The translations under genes were made by a program, and so were the position numbers. The notes beneath the pieces were generated by a model that was not told the DNA's origin, ran no database searches, and saw only the letters and a list, made by a program, of their open reading frames with translations. A stretch of DNA of 64,000 nt, from positions 2,232,001-2,296,000 of the forward strand of contig NC_008009.1 of assembly GCF_000014005.1 (NCBI RefSeq). The letters run 5' to 3'. Positions 1-11,724 of this stretch are shown here, one piece after another (within the stretch, counting starts at the first letter, position 1; the number at the start of each line of letters is the position of its first letter). The stretch is from Candidatus Koribacter versatilis Ellin345 (lineage in GTDB: Bacteria; Acidobacteriota; Terriglobia; Terriglobales; Acidobacteriaceae).

Positions 1-84
1 TTCGTTCAGATAGACCCAATGGCGAAATTCGGCAAGCACCTCGAAAAAATGCTCAAACGCGTCGGCAAAAACATCAAAGACTAA
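1..84 (+). CDS. C-terminal end of an unknown protein (partial)
   Basis: An open frame enters at the first base and reads 27 codons to a TAA stop. The visible tail is basic and amphipathic and ends KRVGKNIKD. I do not recognise the family from so short a piece. It lies 33 bp upstream of the DUF4442 gene on the same strand, so the two could be co-transcribed. The only support is the open frame and the sensible spacing to the next start. Confidence 0.45.
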   Translation, partial: FVQIDPMAKFGKHLEKMLKRVGKNIKD

Positions 85-117
85 CGGGTAAGGCGGGCAT
101 TCAGGCCCTCGTGACTG

Positions 118-612
118 ATGCGCAAACTCATCCAAGCCAAGATCAAGAAGTTCATCCGCTACTACCCGCCGCTCCTCGGCGCCGGCATCAAAATCGCCCG
201 TATCTCCCCCGACGTCCGCGAGATCGACGTCGAAATGAAGCTGCGCTTCTGGAACGCCAACTATGTCGGCACCCACTACGGCGGCTCGCTCTACTCCATG
301 ACCGATCCGTTCTACATGCTCATGCTCATCGAAAACCTCGGCCGCGAGTACATCGTCTGGGACAAAGCCGCCACCATCCGCTACAAGAAGCCCGGCCGTG
401 GCAAGGTCACCGCCCAGTTCCGCATCACTCAGGATCAACTCGACGACATCCTCCAGGCCCTCCAGCACGCCGAGAAAACCGAGCGCATCTTCGCCATCGA
501 CGTCAAAGACGAGCAAGGCGACGTCGTTGCCGCCATCGAAAAAACGATTTCCATCCGCAAGAAATCAGCCACCTCGCGGGGTACCGCTGCTCCTCCGAAC
601 GCGATAAAATAG
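118..612 (+). CDS. DUF4442 hotdog-fold protein, thioesterase-like
   Basis: A 164-residue cytoplasmic protein. The central block with NYVGTHYGG, SMTDPFYM and YKKPGRGKV is characteristic of the DUF4442 family, which has the hotdog fold of acyl-CoA thioesterases such as PaaI/YiiD-C. The enzymatic substrate is not known for this family and I do not infer one. The ATG at 118 is the first start that keeps the basic N-terminus (MRKLIQAKIKKFIRYYP); no strong Shine-Dalgarno precedes it. The last 15 residues, Ser/Thr/Ala-rich, look like an unstructured tail. pdxS follows after 69 bp on the same strand. Confidence 0.75.
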   Translation: MRKLIQAKIKKFIRYYPPLLGAGIKIARISPDVREIDVEMKLRFWNANYVGTHYGGSLYSMTDPFYMLMLIENLGREYIVWDKAATIRYKKPGRGKVTAQFRITQDQLDDILQALQHAEKTERIFAIDVKDEQGDVVAAIEKTISIRKKSATSRGTAAPPNAIK

Positions 613-681
613 AAAGTTCCAGACAGTTAGTGTGATCGGCCATACGGCCCAGCCGTCTCTCCCCGATCCCAAGAAGGACTT

Positions 682-1680
682 ATGGCAGAAAACAACGGAC
701 ACTACGCACTGCGCCTGAAGACCGGCCTAGCCGAAATGCTCAAGGGCGGCGTAATCATGGATGTAATGAACGCCGCGCAGGCCGAAATCGCGCAGGAATC
801 CGGCGCCACGGCCGTCATGGCTCTGGAGAAGGTACCCGCCATGCTTCGCGCCGAAGGCGGCGTCGCCCGCATGGCCAGTCCCAAGGTGATCAAAGAGATC
901 ATGCGCACCGTGGACATCCCGGTCATGGCCAAGTGCCGCATCGGCCACTTCGCCGAGGCGCAGATACTCCAGGAACTCGGCGTCGATTACATCGACGAGT
1001 CCGAAGTCCTCACCCCCGCCGACGAAGAACACCATGTCGACAAGCACGCCTTCAAGACGCCGTTTGTCTGCGGCGCCCGCAACCTCGGTGAAGCTCTCCG
1101 CCGCATCGCCGAAGGCGCAGCCATGATCCGCACCAAGGGCGAAGCTGGCACCGGCGACGTCATCCATGCCGTCAAGCACATGCGTCAAATCTTGAAAGAA
1201 ATGAAGCAGTTGACGGTGATGCCTGAAGAAGAACTTTATGCGGCAGCCAAGAACCACCAAGCACCCTACGAGCTCATTCGCACGGTCGCCAAAGCTGGCA
1301 AGCTCCCCGTGCCGAACTTCTCCGCTGGCGGCATCGCCACTCCGGCAGACGCCGCTCTCATGATGCAGCTGGGCGCCGAGGCCGTCTTCGTAGGCTCCGG
1401 CATCTTCATGAAGGAGCGAGCTACCCCGCTCGAGGTAGGAAAGTGGAGTGAACAGGACGCCAAGCAAGGTCGCTGCTCGAGCAATCAGGTAGGTACCCCA
1501 CGAAATCCTGAAGAGCGCGAAGAAGCCATGACTCGCGCCAAGGCGATCGTCGAGGCCACTGCACACTTCAACGACCCCAAGGTCTTGGCCGAAGTTAGCG
1601 AGAAGGTCACGGGAACGATGAAGGGCCTCGCCGTCTCGGCTATCGAAGAGAAGGAACTGCTACAGACCCGTGGCTGGTAA
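682..1680 (+). CDS. pdxS: Pyridoxal 5'-phosphate synthase, lyase subunit PdxS
   Basis: PdxS makes pyridoxal 5'-phosphate from ribose 5-phosphate, glyceraldehyde 3-phosphate and ammonia supplied by PdxT (found at 19929 in this window). The (beta/alpha)8 signature is clear: Asp27 in [10 protein letters not shown], Lys84 in MAKCRIGHF and Lys152 in [10 protein letters not shown] correspond by family knowledge to the substrate-binding Asp and the two Schiff-base lysines; the phosphate loops FSAGGIATP and FVGSGIF are intact. The protein is 332 residues, against about 294 for Bacillus PdxS. The excess is an insertion of about 35 residues at roughly 245-279, straight after the GSG phosphate loop. The start is supported by GAAGGA upstream of ATG 682. 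It ends in the usual TRGW-type tail, so the protein is complete. A hairpin terminator follows. Confidence 0.97.
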   Translation: MAENNGHYALRLKTGLAEMLKGGVIMDVMNAAQAEIAQESGATAVMALEKVPAMLRAEGGVARMASPKVIKEIMRTVDIPVMAKCRIGHFAEAQILQELGVDYIDESEVLTPADEEHHVDKHAFKTPFVCGARNLGEALRRIAEGAAMIRTKGEAGTGDVIHAVKHMRQILKEMKQLTVMPEEELYAAAKNHQAPYELIRTVAKAGKLPVPNFSAGGIATPADAALMMQLGAEAVFVGSGIFMKERATPLEVGKWSEQDAKQGRCSSNQVGTPRNPEEREEAMTRAKAIVEATAHFNDPKVLAEVSEKVTGTMKGLAVSAIEEKELLQTRGW

Positions 1681-1720
1681 AGCTGTGAGTGGCCGCCCCT
1701 CGGGTGTCCCGCCAAAACGC

Positions 1721-1750
1721 AAAAGGCGCAGATACGCTCTGCGCCTTTTC
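1721..1750 (+). terminator. Rho-independent terminator after pdxS
   Basis: Stem AAAAGGCGCAG / CTGCGCCTTTT around a 7-nt loop, followed by TTTTC. The A-tract on the other side means it could also serve the convergent gene ending at 1786. Confidence 0.85.
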
Positions 1751-1785
1751 TTTCGCTTAGTCCCACATCGCAGCGCGATTCATGC

Positions 1786-2448
1786 TCACGCCGGAACCGT
1801 ATGCCCTTCGCTCTCTCGCAAGCGCTTCCGTCTTCGGGAATTTAGCCACCACTCAACGACGATGGAATTGGTGGAGAACCCCACCCAAAATGCTATGCCG
1901 AAAAACTGGCTTGGCGCGAGGTGCGTAATGCGGCTCGTCGCGAAGAAGACACCCATCACGGGACGGGTGGTGGCGATTCCAAGAAGCACTACGACCGCGC
2001 GCACGAGCCAGTCGCGCTTAGACAGATCTTTCCCCTGGACTCCGCAATAGAACGCCGTGCCCAGGGAAATCAGGAACCATGTGTTGAAGACCAGCACGGC
2101 TGAGCGCTCCAACCATCCGCCAACCGCGTGAGAAGTCATGGCATACGCCGTGGCGCCGACGATCGCGCCAAGCACAAACAGTGCGCGTTCCGCGACTTTG
2201 AACCCAGACCACTGAAACAGTACGATCGGCGCAGCCAGCACAAATAGAAAGGCTGGGATGATGTGCGCCCGTGTCAGCGTGGCGTGGTTGGAGAAGTACG
2301 CATCCAGACTGCGTAGTTCCGGTGGACCGCTGGTAGCTGGATGCGCGAGTGCCACTAGCCGCCGAACTACAACCGCCACCGCGATCAAAATGCAAATCCA
2401 GGTTCCGGCTTTCAACCAGGTTGGAGGGGCGTTTCCATCCGGCGACAT
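1786..2448 (-). CDS. DUF2306-type integral membrane protein
   Basis: A 220-residue multi-span membrane protein. Hydrophobic segments are visible at the N-terminus (WICILIAVAVVVRRLV), after RAHIIPAFLFVLAAPIVLFQ, and in three further stretches. The HIIPA...PIVLFQ block resembles the DUF2306 family of predicted bacterial membrane proteins, whose function is unknown. The C-terminal tail is strongly basic (NSRRRKRLRES), consistent with a cytoplasmic end. ATG 2448 is preferred; a TTG at 2496 would add 16 polar residues and has no ribosome site. It is convergent with pdxS and divergent from no close partner, so context says little. Confidence 0.6.
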   Translation of the reverse strand: MSPDGNAPPTWLKAGTWICILIAVAVVVRRLVALAHPATSGPPELRSLDAYFSNHATLTRAHIIPAFLFVLAAPIVLFQWSGFKVAERALFVLGAIVGATAYAMTSHAVGGWLERSAVLVFNTWFLISLGTAFYCGVQGKDLSKRDWLVRAVVVLLGIATTRPVMGVFFATSRITHLAPSQFFGIAFWVGFSTNSIVVEWWLNSRRRKRLRESEGHTVPA

Positions 2449-2569
2449 TGATCGGTCCCGTCTCTGCCCACTCGATTTAATCAAATTCTGCGACAAACGT
2501 AGCGGGAAAGACCGGTTGGTTAAATGTATTTTTGTAAATCAGGGTTGCTTCGTGGAGAGTCGAAAGGTG

Positions 2570-5286
<2,717 letters not shown>

Positions 5287-5303
5287 TCGGGTAACAGGTA
5301 GGG

Positions 5304-8114
5304 CTAGTGAGCTCCTGCCGTTGCCTCCAATTTATGCAGGACCGGGCTGCAGCGTTCACAGACCGTCGGATACTCAGCGTCCTCGCCAACATGGGTCGAG
5401 TAGTTCCAGCAGCGCTCGCACTTCTGTCCGGGAGCCTTATTCACCTGCACCTGCAATCCTGAGCCATTGGTTCCGCCCGTCGCGAGTTGGACGTCGGAGA
5501 CGATGAACAGGTAGCGCAGCTCTGCCTTGTGCTTCTCCAGCAGTGGGACGAGTTCCGCCGGGGCGGTGAGCACGACCTGTGCTTCGAGACCACTGCCAAT
5601 AAGCTTGGCATTGCGGGCTTCTTCGAGCGCCTTGAGGACGTCGGTTCGGACGGCGATCAGGCGCTCGTACTCAGACTCAATCGTCTTTGCCGCTTCGCCG
5701 CTGCGGTTGTCGGCAACGTCTTCGGCTTTGGGGAAGTAGGCCGCATGTACGGTTGTTGGACGACCTTCGACCGCCGGAAAGAACTGCCACAGTTCTTCGG
5801 CGGTAAAGCTCATCAGCGGAGCGAGCAGGCGGACGAGGGCCTCTCCGATCGTCCAGATCGCGGTCTGGGCCGAGCGGCGTGCTTTCGCATCGGGTAAAGA
5901 GATGTAGAGCCTATCCTTGATGACGTCGAAGTACACTGCGCTGAGGTCCACCACGCAGAAATCCTTCAGGCGCATGAAGAGCTTGTGGAAGCTCATCTCG
6001 TCGTACCAGTCGCGAACGTCGCCGATGACTTCAGCTAAGCGCAGCAGGATGTATTGATCGAAGGGCTGCAGTTCCTCGAACTTGAGCGCGTCTTTTGCCG
6101 GATCGAAGTTCTTCAAGTTGCCGAGGATGTAGCGGAAGGTGTTGCGGATCTTCTTGTAGTTCTCCGCAACGCGCTGCATCAGCTCTTCTGAGGCGCGTAC
6201 GTCCTCGCGGAAATCCACGCTGGCTACCCAGAGGCGAACGATCTCGGCGCCGAGGCGCTTCGCGATATCGACTGGATCGACGACGTTGCCTAGCGACTTT
6301 GACATAGCGCGACCCTGTGGATCGAGCGTCCACCCGCTGGTGGCCACATGTTTGTAAGGCGCGTGACCCTGTGCGCCAATGTGGCAGAGCAGGGAAGAGT
6401 GGAACCATCCGCGATGCTGATCGCCGCCTTCGGTGTAGAAATCGGCCGTAGGCTCACCGATCACGGCCAGCTTGCTGGAGCCGCTCTCGAACCACACGTC
6501 GATGATGTCCATCTCCTTGCGGAAGCTCGTGCCGCCGCATTTGGAGCACTTGTAGCCCGAGGGCAGAAGTTCGCTGGCCTGGTGCTTGTACCAGGTATCC
6601 CCACCCTCTTTTACGACTCGTTCCACGACTCCGGCGTTGACGGCCTTGTCGCTGACGAGCGTGTTGCAGCCCTCGCAGAAGAACACCGCGATGGGGACGC
6701 CCCAGAGGCGCTGCCGTGAGATGCACCAATCGGGCCGGGTGGCGATCATGTTGGAGATGCGCTCTTCACCCCACGAAGGGTCCCATTTGACCTTCTTGAT
6801 TTCGTCGAGGGCGACGGAACGAAGCGTGCCGTTGCTCATCTTGGCTTCCATGGCGATGAACCACTGTTCGGTGGCGCGGAAGATGATGGGATTATGGCAG
6901 CGCCAGCAATGCGGATACGAGTGCTCGATGTTTTCGAAACCGAGTAGCACGCCGCGCTCGCGCAGCAATTGCACGATGACCGGATTGGCCTTGAAGACGG
7001 TCATGCCGTCGTACTCAGGCAGGCCATTGCGCAAACGTCCCGCCTCGTCAACATTGCAGGTCTGGTCGATGCCGTACTTCACGCCGGTGTAGAAGTCGTC
7101 AGCGCCATGGGCAGGGGCGGTGTGTACCGCGCCGGTGCCGGTGTCCATGGTGACGTAGTCGGCGAGCACGCCGAGGATGGAGCGATCGAGGAACGGGTGC
7201 TGGAAGGTAGCGCGCTCGAGTTTGCTGCCTGCGAAGCGAGCGATTTCCTTCGCGTCATGAAGATCGGTCTTAGCCTTCGTCGCTTCGGCGAGTTCTCCGG
7301 CCACGATGTACACGAGCCCATCGTGCTCAAGGCCGACGTACTCCGCGTTCGGACTGAAGGCGATCGCCATGGAAGCGGGCAGCGTCCAAGGCGTGGTCGT
7401 CCAGATGATGGCGGCGGCCTGCTTACCCGCGAGTGCCGGATCGATGCCGCCCGGATCGCTAGTCATCATGTAACGCACGTACACGCTGGGGCTGGTGTGC
7501 ATCTCGTATTCGACTTCAGCTTCCGCCAGAGCGGTCTTGTCGTGGATGCACCAGTACACAGGCCGGAGTCCTTTGTAGACCGCGCCCTGTTCGAGGAAGT
7601 CGTAGAAGATGCGCAGCACTACGGACTCGTACTCGGGCGTCATCGTCGAGTACGGTTTGTCCCACTGGCCGAAGACCCCTAGACGCTTGAACTGCTCGCG
7701 CTGGGTGTCGAGATACTTCAGCGCGTACTTTGCGCATGCCGCACGAACGTCGAGCGGGTCCATTTCGAGCTTCTTACGCCCGAGTTGTTCGTCAACCTTG
7801 ATCTCGATCGGCAGCCCGTGGCAGTCCCATCCGGGGATATAGGGCGCGTCGAAGCCAGCCATGGTCTTCGACTTCACGACGAAATCTTTTAGACACTTGT
7901 TCAGGGCGTGGCCGAGGTGGATCGGTCCGTTCGCGTAGGGAGGGCCGTCGTGGAGGATGTAGCTGGGCTTGCCCTGCCGCGACTCACGAATCAATTCGTA
8001 GATTCGCTGCTCTTCCCAGCGGGCGAGCATTTTGGGCTCGTTCAGGGGAAGGTTGGCTTTCATGGCAAAGTCGGTTTTGGGCAGGTTGATGGTGTCTTTC
8101 AACTCCAGTGGCAC
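5304..8114 (-). CDS. ileS: Isoleucyl-tRNA synthetase
   Basis: Charges tRNA-Ile; class I synthetase of 936 residues, the usual length for the bacterial type. Seen in order: the HIGH-type motif GPIHLGHALNK near residue 65, the editing (CP1) domain with the WTTTPWTLPAS block, the DWCISRQRLWGVPIA block, the KMSKS motif as AMSKSLGN, the anticodon-binding domain, and a C-terminal zinc finger with CERCWNYSTH and CERCSP. The start ATG 8114 has AGGAG upstream. The gene leads the ileS-lspA unit. I looked for a T-box leader in front of it and saw none. Confidence 0.98.
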   Translation of the reverse strand: MPLELKDTINLPKTDFAMKANLPLNEPKMLARWEEQRIYELIRESRQGKPSYILHDGPPYANGPIHLGHALNKCLKDFVVKSKTMAGFDAPYIPGWDCHGLPIEIKVDEQLGRKKLEMDPLDVRAACAKYALKYLDTQREQFKRLGVFGQWDKPYSTMTPEYESVVLRIFYDFLEQGAVYKGLRPVYWCIHDKTALAEAEVEYEMHTSPSVYVRYMMTSDPGGIDPALAGKQAAAIIWTTTPWTLPASMAIAFSPNAEYVGLEHDGLVYIVAGELAEATKAKTDLHDAKEIARFAGSKLERATFQHPFLDRSILGVLADYVTMDTGTGAVHTAPAHGADDFYTGVKYGIDQTCNVDEAGRLRNGLPEYDGMTVFKANPVIVQLLRERGVLLGFENIEHSYPHCWRCHNPIIFRATEQWFIAMEAKMSNGTLRSVALDEIKKVKWDPSWGEERISNMIATRPDWCISRQRLWGVPIAVFFCEGCNTLVSDKAVNAGVVERVVKEGGDTWYKHQASELLPSGYKCSKCGGTSFRKEMDIIDVWFESGSSKLAVIGEPTADFYTEGGDQHRGWFHSSLLCHIGAQGHAPYKHVATSGWTLDPQGRAMSKSLGNVVDPVDIAKRLGAEIVRLWVASVDFREDVRASEELMQRVAENYKKIRNTFRYILGNLKNFDPAKDALKFEELQPFDQYILLRLAEVIGDVRDWYDEMSFHKLFMRLKDFCVVDLSAVYFDVIKDRLYISLPDAKARRSAQTAIWTIGEALVRLLAPLMSFTAEELWQFFPAVEGRPTTVHAAYFPKAEDVADNRSGEAAKTIESEYERLIAVRTDVLKALEEARNAKLIGSGLEAQVVLTAPAELVPLLEKHKAELRYLFIVSDVQLATGGTNGSGLQVQVNKAPGQKCERCWNYSTHVGEDAEYPTVCERCSPVLHKLEATAGAH

Positions 8115-8554
8115 TACGTTCTCCTGACGCCCAACCGTCGTGTCGGACGCTTTCTAAGTCGGCTCAGTATTTAGGCGACTATCTAGCCATTATAAGTTTT
8201 CAGGAAATTTCACGTCCAACGGTGAGATTGCGTCGCGTTCAACTCATCCAAACAACCATGTGCATTGAGAGCCAGAACGGCAGGTGGTATCCGGATGCTC
8301 ACATTGCATCCGCAGCCACTCAGGTTCAGCAGTTTGCGTTGCGAGGGATTACAGAAATCGCTCTAGACCCGCGTGGAAAGCGGGTACTTTCTACCCAAAG
8401 CAACTTGGCAATCAAGATGCACATCTTTGACATGAAGAGCAGCGGCTCAGCCCCAGCGTTGCTCAGGATCGCAACCGATAGGCGCACATAGCGCAGGCCA
8501 CAGGATCATTTAACGGGCCATCTTGAGGGGCCGAACGAAGGGCTGACATTTCGT
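8115..8554. other. Intergenic region between divergent ileS and the TonB-type gene
   Basis: 440 bp without a convincing gene. An open frame of 127 codons on the plus strand (8108-8491) begins inside ileS and resembles no family I know. A small hairpin ACCCGC/GCGGGT at 8367-8385 is the only structure I see. The region must hold the promoters of both flanking genes, but no clear -35/-10 pair stood out. Confidence 0.4.
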
Positions 8555-9553
8555 ATGTCGAATCAGGTTTTAGTACCGAATCCGAGACCGAAACAAGAGT
8601 TGAATCTGCTTCCCCCGACCCACCTCAACGAAGGTTTGTTTACGTCGTTGAGCAGAAATGTCAAAGAGTCACTCTTCCCCGAAAAACTTCCCCCGCTCCA
8701 ACTTACATCGCGTCCGGTGCGGGTGCGGGAAATCTGGGGCGTTTACGGCCACCGCAAGACGAGCAATACGCTCTCTGTCGCGCTACACGTGCTCGCGATC
8801 GGCGGAATCATCGCGCTCTCGTTTACAGGCGCGAAGGTCGTCCAGAAGCAAGCTGTGGAAGAGCATGTGGTTTTGACTGATCCCGATCTCTCCGAAATCC
8901 TGCCGATGCAGCCTAAGAAAATGCAGAGCATCCAGGGCGGCGGCGGCGGTGGTGATCGAGACAAGTTGATCGCGCCAAAGGGCAAACCGCCGAAGCAGTC
9001 GATGCAACAGATCACGCCTCCGGCGATGGTGATTCGCAATGACCATCCCAAGCTCGCGGTTGAGCCGACAGTAGTTGTTCCGCCCACGGTGAAGTTGGCG
9101 TCGAATATGCCGAACCTCGGCGATCCGATGTCGAAACTTCCTTCCGGTCCCCCCTCAAACGGTATTGGCGCGGGAGCGGGCATCGGCAGCGGCACGGGTG
9201 GCGGTGTCGGTTCCGGTGAAGGAGCCGGCGTTGGCCCGGGTAAGGGCGGCGGCATTGGTGGTGGCGTGTTCCGAGTAGGCGGTGGAGTATCTGCTCCACG
9301 CGCGCTCGACACTCCTGATCCGGAGTATTCGGAAGAAGCTCGTAAAGCGAAGTACCAGGGCGTTTGCATCCTGTGGCTGATCGTCGGACCCGATGGTCAT
9401 CCGCGTGACGTGAAAGTGGCGCGCAGCCTGGGAATGGGCCTCGATCAGAAGGCGATCGATGCCGTGAAGCGGTGGAAATTCGAGCCCGCAATGAAGGATG
9501 GCAAACCTGTCGCAGTGCAGATTAACGTGGAAGTGAACTTCCGCCTGTACTGA
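8555..9553 (+). CDS. TonB-family energy transducer
   Basis: TonB proteins couple the inner-membrane proton force to outer-membrane transporters. This 332-residue protein has an N-terminal cytoplasmic part of about 70 residues, one membrane segment (ALHVLAIGGIIALSFTGA, about 76-93), a long Pro/Gly-rich periplasmic linker with runs of GIGSGTGGGVGSGEGAG, and a C-terminal TonB domain (about 250-332): PDPEYSEEARKAKYQGVCILWLIV, then AIDAVKRWKFEPA and a final VEVNFRLY. The N-terminal cytoplasmic extension is longer than in classical TonB but common in Acidobacteriota. No exbB/exbD lies next to it. A terminator follows at 9640. Confidence 0.9.
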   Translation: MSNQVLVPNPRPKQELNLLPPTHLNEGLFTSLSRNVKESLFPEKLPPLQLTSRPVRVREIWGVYGHRKTSNTLSVALHVLAIGGIIALSFTGAKVVQKQAVEEHVVLTDPDLSEILPMQPKKMQSIQGGGGGGDRDKLIAPKGKPPKQSMQQITPPAMVIRNDHPKLAVEPTVVVPPTVKLASNMPNLGDPMSKLPSGPPSNGIGAGAGIGSGTGGGVGSGEGAGVGPGKGGGIGGGVFRVGGGVSAPRALDTPDPEYSEEARKAKYQGVCILWLIVGPDGHPRDVKVARSLGMGLDQKAIDAVKRWKFEPAMKDGKPVAVQINVEVNFRLY

Positions 9554-9639
9554 GAATTGCCGAACTTCGTGACGGCTGGCGTGAGCGGAGAACCTACCGC
9601 CGACTACCAGCCTCAAGAGAGTAAAGCGGACTGAAACTG

Positions 9640-9675
9640 CGGGAGAGGACAACCAGCCTCTCCCGTTCTGTTTTT
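9640..9675 (+). terminator. Rho-independent terminator after the TonB-family gene
   Basis: Stem CGGGAGAGG / CCTCTCCCG with an 8-nt loop followed by TTCTGTTTTT. Confidence 0.88.
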
Positions 9676-9936
9676 GCGCTATTCTGAAAATCACGGAGCG
9701 GTCGCACTCCTCGCACTTCTTGCCGTTGAAAACTCCCAGGTGACTGGATCGGAATACACAAACTGTCGTTCTGCCCGATCCGGCAATCTGACCATCCCAA
9801 TAGCGTCGTCAAGCTTCGATGAAATCACAGCTGGCGCCATTGTAGTGTGGCGGGATCGGGAGTCTTGATCGGCAACTTTTGGAGATTCAGCATAAATCGC
9901 AATGAGACAGTCCGATTGGAAAGGTATGCTGTCAAT

Positions 9937-11646
9937 ATGAGCGAAAGTGGACATGAGACGACCCCGCTGTTAACGCGCTTGAGAAAGTGGGAGCAATATG
10001 AAGACAGGCTAATCCTGTTGCTCGCACTGGTCATTGGCGCTGTCACGGGCCTGGCGGTTGTCGCATTCATTCTTCTGACGGAAAGAGAGGGGATGCGGTT
10101 GTATCCAGCAGGCGGTGCTTCCTGGCGGCACGTCCTGTTTCCAGTGTTTGGCTCTCTGGGTATTGGTTACCTGTTATTCCGCTATTTTCCTGATGCCAGA
10201 GGCAGTGGCGTACCGCAGACCAAAGCGGCGCTGTATGCGCGCGACGGCAAGATCACACTTCGCACTGTCTTAGGAAAGTTTTTTTGTACCTCCGCGACCC
10301 TGGCGAGTGGAATTCCGCTCGGGCGCGAAGGGCCTTCCGTTCAAGTGGGCGCTGGCATTGCCTCCGTGCTCGGACGTCGCCTCGGACTGCGCCCCGAAAA
10401 AGTCAAAGCGCTTCTGCCTATCGGCGCAGCTGCAGCCATCGCCGCCGCGTTTAACACACCCTTGGCTGCGGTGTTGTTTGCGCTGGAAGAGGTCGTCGGC
10501 GATCTTAACGCGCCTGTGATGGGCGGGGTGGTGATCGCTTCCGCAACCTCTTGGATGGTGCTCCGCCTCATGCTCGGCAACAGCCCGCTATTCAAAGTTC
10601 CACAATACGAACTGGTTCATCCTGCGGAATTTGCCGTTTACGCAGTTCTAGGCGTGGCTGGGGGTTTGGTTTCAGCAATTTTTACAAGACTTTTGCTAGG
10701 TATGCGGGAATGGTTTCTCGGTCTCTCTAAAAAAACACTCTGGTTCCAACCCGTCGCGGGCGGTCTGTCCGTGGGATTGCTGGGATGGTTTGTGCCGCAG
10801 GTCTTGGGCGTTGGGTATGGGTATGTCGGAAAGGCGCTGAACGGCCAAATGGCGCTGGAACTCATGGCACTACTAGTGCTCATGAAACTTGTTACCGTCA
10901 CTATCAGCTATGCTTCCGGCAATGCCGGTGGCATCTTTGGCCCAGCGCTGTTCATTGGGGCGATGTTGGGCGGCTGCGTGGGGACACTGGCCCATCGCCT
11001 GTTTCCGCTGCACACTGCAATGCCGGGGGCGTATGCGCTGGTCGGAATGGGGGCGGTGTTTGCCGGTATCGTGCGTGCGCCAATGACTTCCGTGCTGATG
11101 ATCTTCGAAATGACCCAGGACTACGCGGTCATTGTCCCGCTGATGATCTCGAATTTGGTTAGTCTCTTTATTGCCTCGCGCCTTCAGAAAAGGCCGATCT
11201 ATGAAGCCCTTGCAATTCAGGACGGCGTTCACCTGCCTTCCTCAGAGTCACGCCGGCACCGCGATCGGCGACAAGTGATGCGAATCATGCGTCCTCCAAC
11301 GGAGACGCTCTCTGCCCAAATGACGCTTGGGGAAGCGATGAAGCAGGTAGGCTCCAGTAAGGTTCAAACTTGGTTGGTGGCAGACGCGAGAGGTGTGGTT
11401 GGTGTGATCAATTTTGCGAACATGGACAGAGCAATTGACGCGGACAAGACGCTTGGGGATTTTGTGAACCCAATTGATTTTCCACATGTCCACGCCGACC
11501 ATGGCTTGGACTTGGCGCTTGATCGCATGGGTGCGAACCAGGTCGAAATCTTGCCGGTCGTGAATCGGGCGAATGTCCACCAGCTTGAAGGCATCGTGAC
11601 CTTGCATGATGTGTTGGTTTCATACGGTGTTGGCCAAGGGAGTTAA
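9937..11646 (+). CDS. ClC-type chloride channel or Cl-/H+ antiporter with two CBS domains
   Basis: A membrane protein of 569 residues from ATG 9937. The three ClC signatures are intact: GSGVPQTKA, GREGPSVQVGAG (with the gating Glu) and GGIFGPALFIGAMLGG. About ten hydrophobic helices precede a cytoplasmic tail of about 145 residues with two CBS repeats (around MRPPTETLSAQMTLGEAM and DFPHVHADHGLDLALDRMG), which bind adenine nucleotides in related proteins. Whether it is a channel or an antiporter depends on the inner gate Glu, which I could not place with certainty. A GTG at 9847 would add 30 polar residues; ATG 9937 gives a normal N-terminus. The remains of a second ClC gene follow directly. 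Confidence 0.93.
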   Translation: MSESGHETTPLLTRLRKWEQYEDRLILLLALVIGAVTGLAVVAFILLTEREGMRLYPAGGASWRHVLFPVFGSLGIGYLLFRYFPDARGSGVPQTKAALYARDGKITLRTVLGKFFCTSATLASGIPLGREGPSVQVGAGIASVLGRRLGLRPEKVKALLPIGAAAAIAAAFNTPLAAVLFALEEVVGDLNAPVMGGVVIASATSWMVLRLMLGNSPLFKVPQYELVHPAEFAVYAVLGVAGGLVSAIFTRLLLGMREWFLGLSKKTLWFQPVAGGLSVGLLGWFVPQVLGVGYGYVGKALNGQMALELMALLVLMKLVTVTISYASGNAGGIFGPALFIGAMLGGCVGTLAHRLFPLHTAMPGAYALVGMGAVFAGIVRAPMTSVLMIFEMTQDYAVIVPLMISNLVSLFIASRLQKRPIYEALAIQDGVHLPSSESRRHRDRRQVMRIMRPPTETLSAQMTLGEAMKQVGSSKVQTWLVADARGVVGVINFANMDRAIDADKTLGDFVNPIDFPHVHADHGLDLALDRMGANQVEILPVVNRANVHQLEGIVTLHDVLVSYGVGQGS

Positions 11647-11724
11647 CCTGACCAGCGTGATCCGCGTCCTCTCCTCGCCCTACGCTGCTACGAATCCTAA
11701 TGCACCGCAGCACGCGCCCGGTAG

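Noticed and set aside
727-1566. Open frame of 279 codons antisense to pdxS
   Set aside because: pdxS is certain; the antisense frame is a by-product of GC-rich codon use.
8115-8350. T-box leader for ileS
   Set aside because: No specifier stem or antiterminator sequence could be found in front of the gene.
8108-8491. Open frame of 127 codons in the gap after ileS
   Set aside because: Starts inside ileS on the other strand, no ribosome site, no recognisable pattern.
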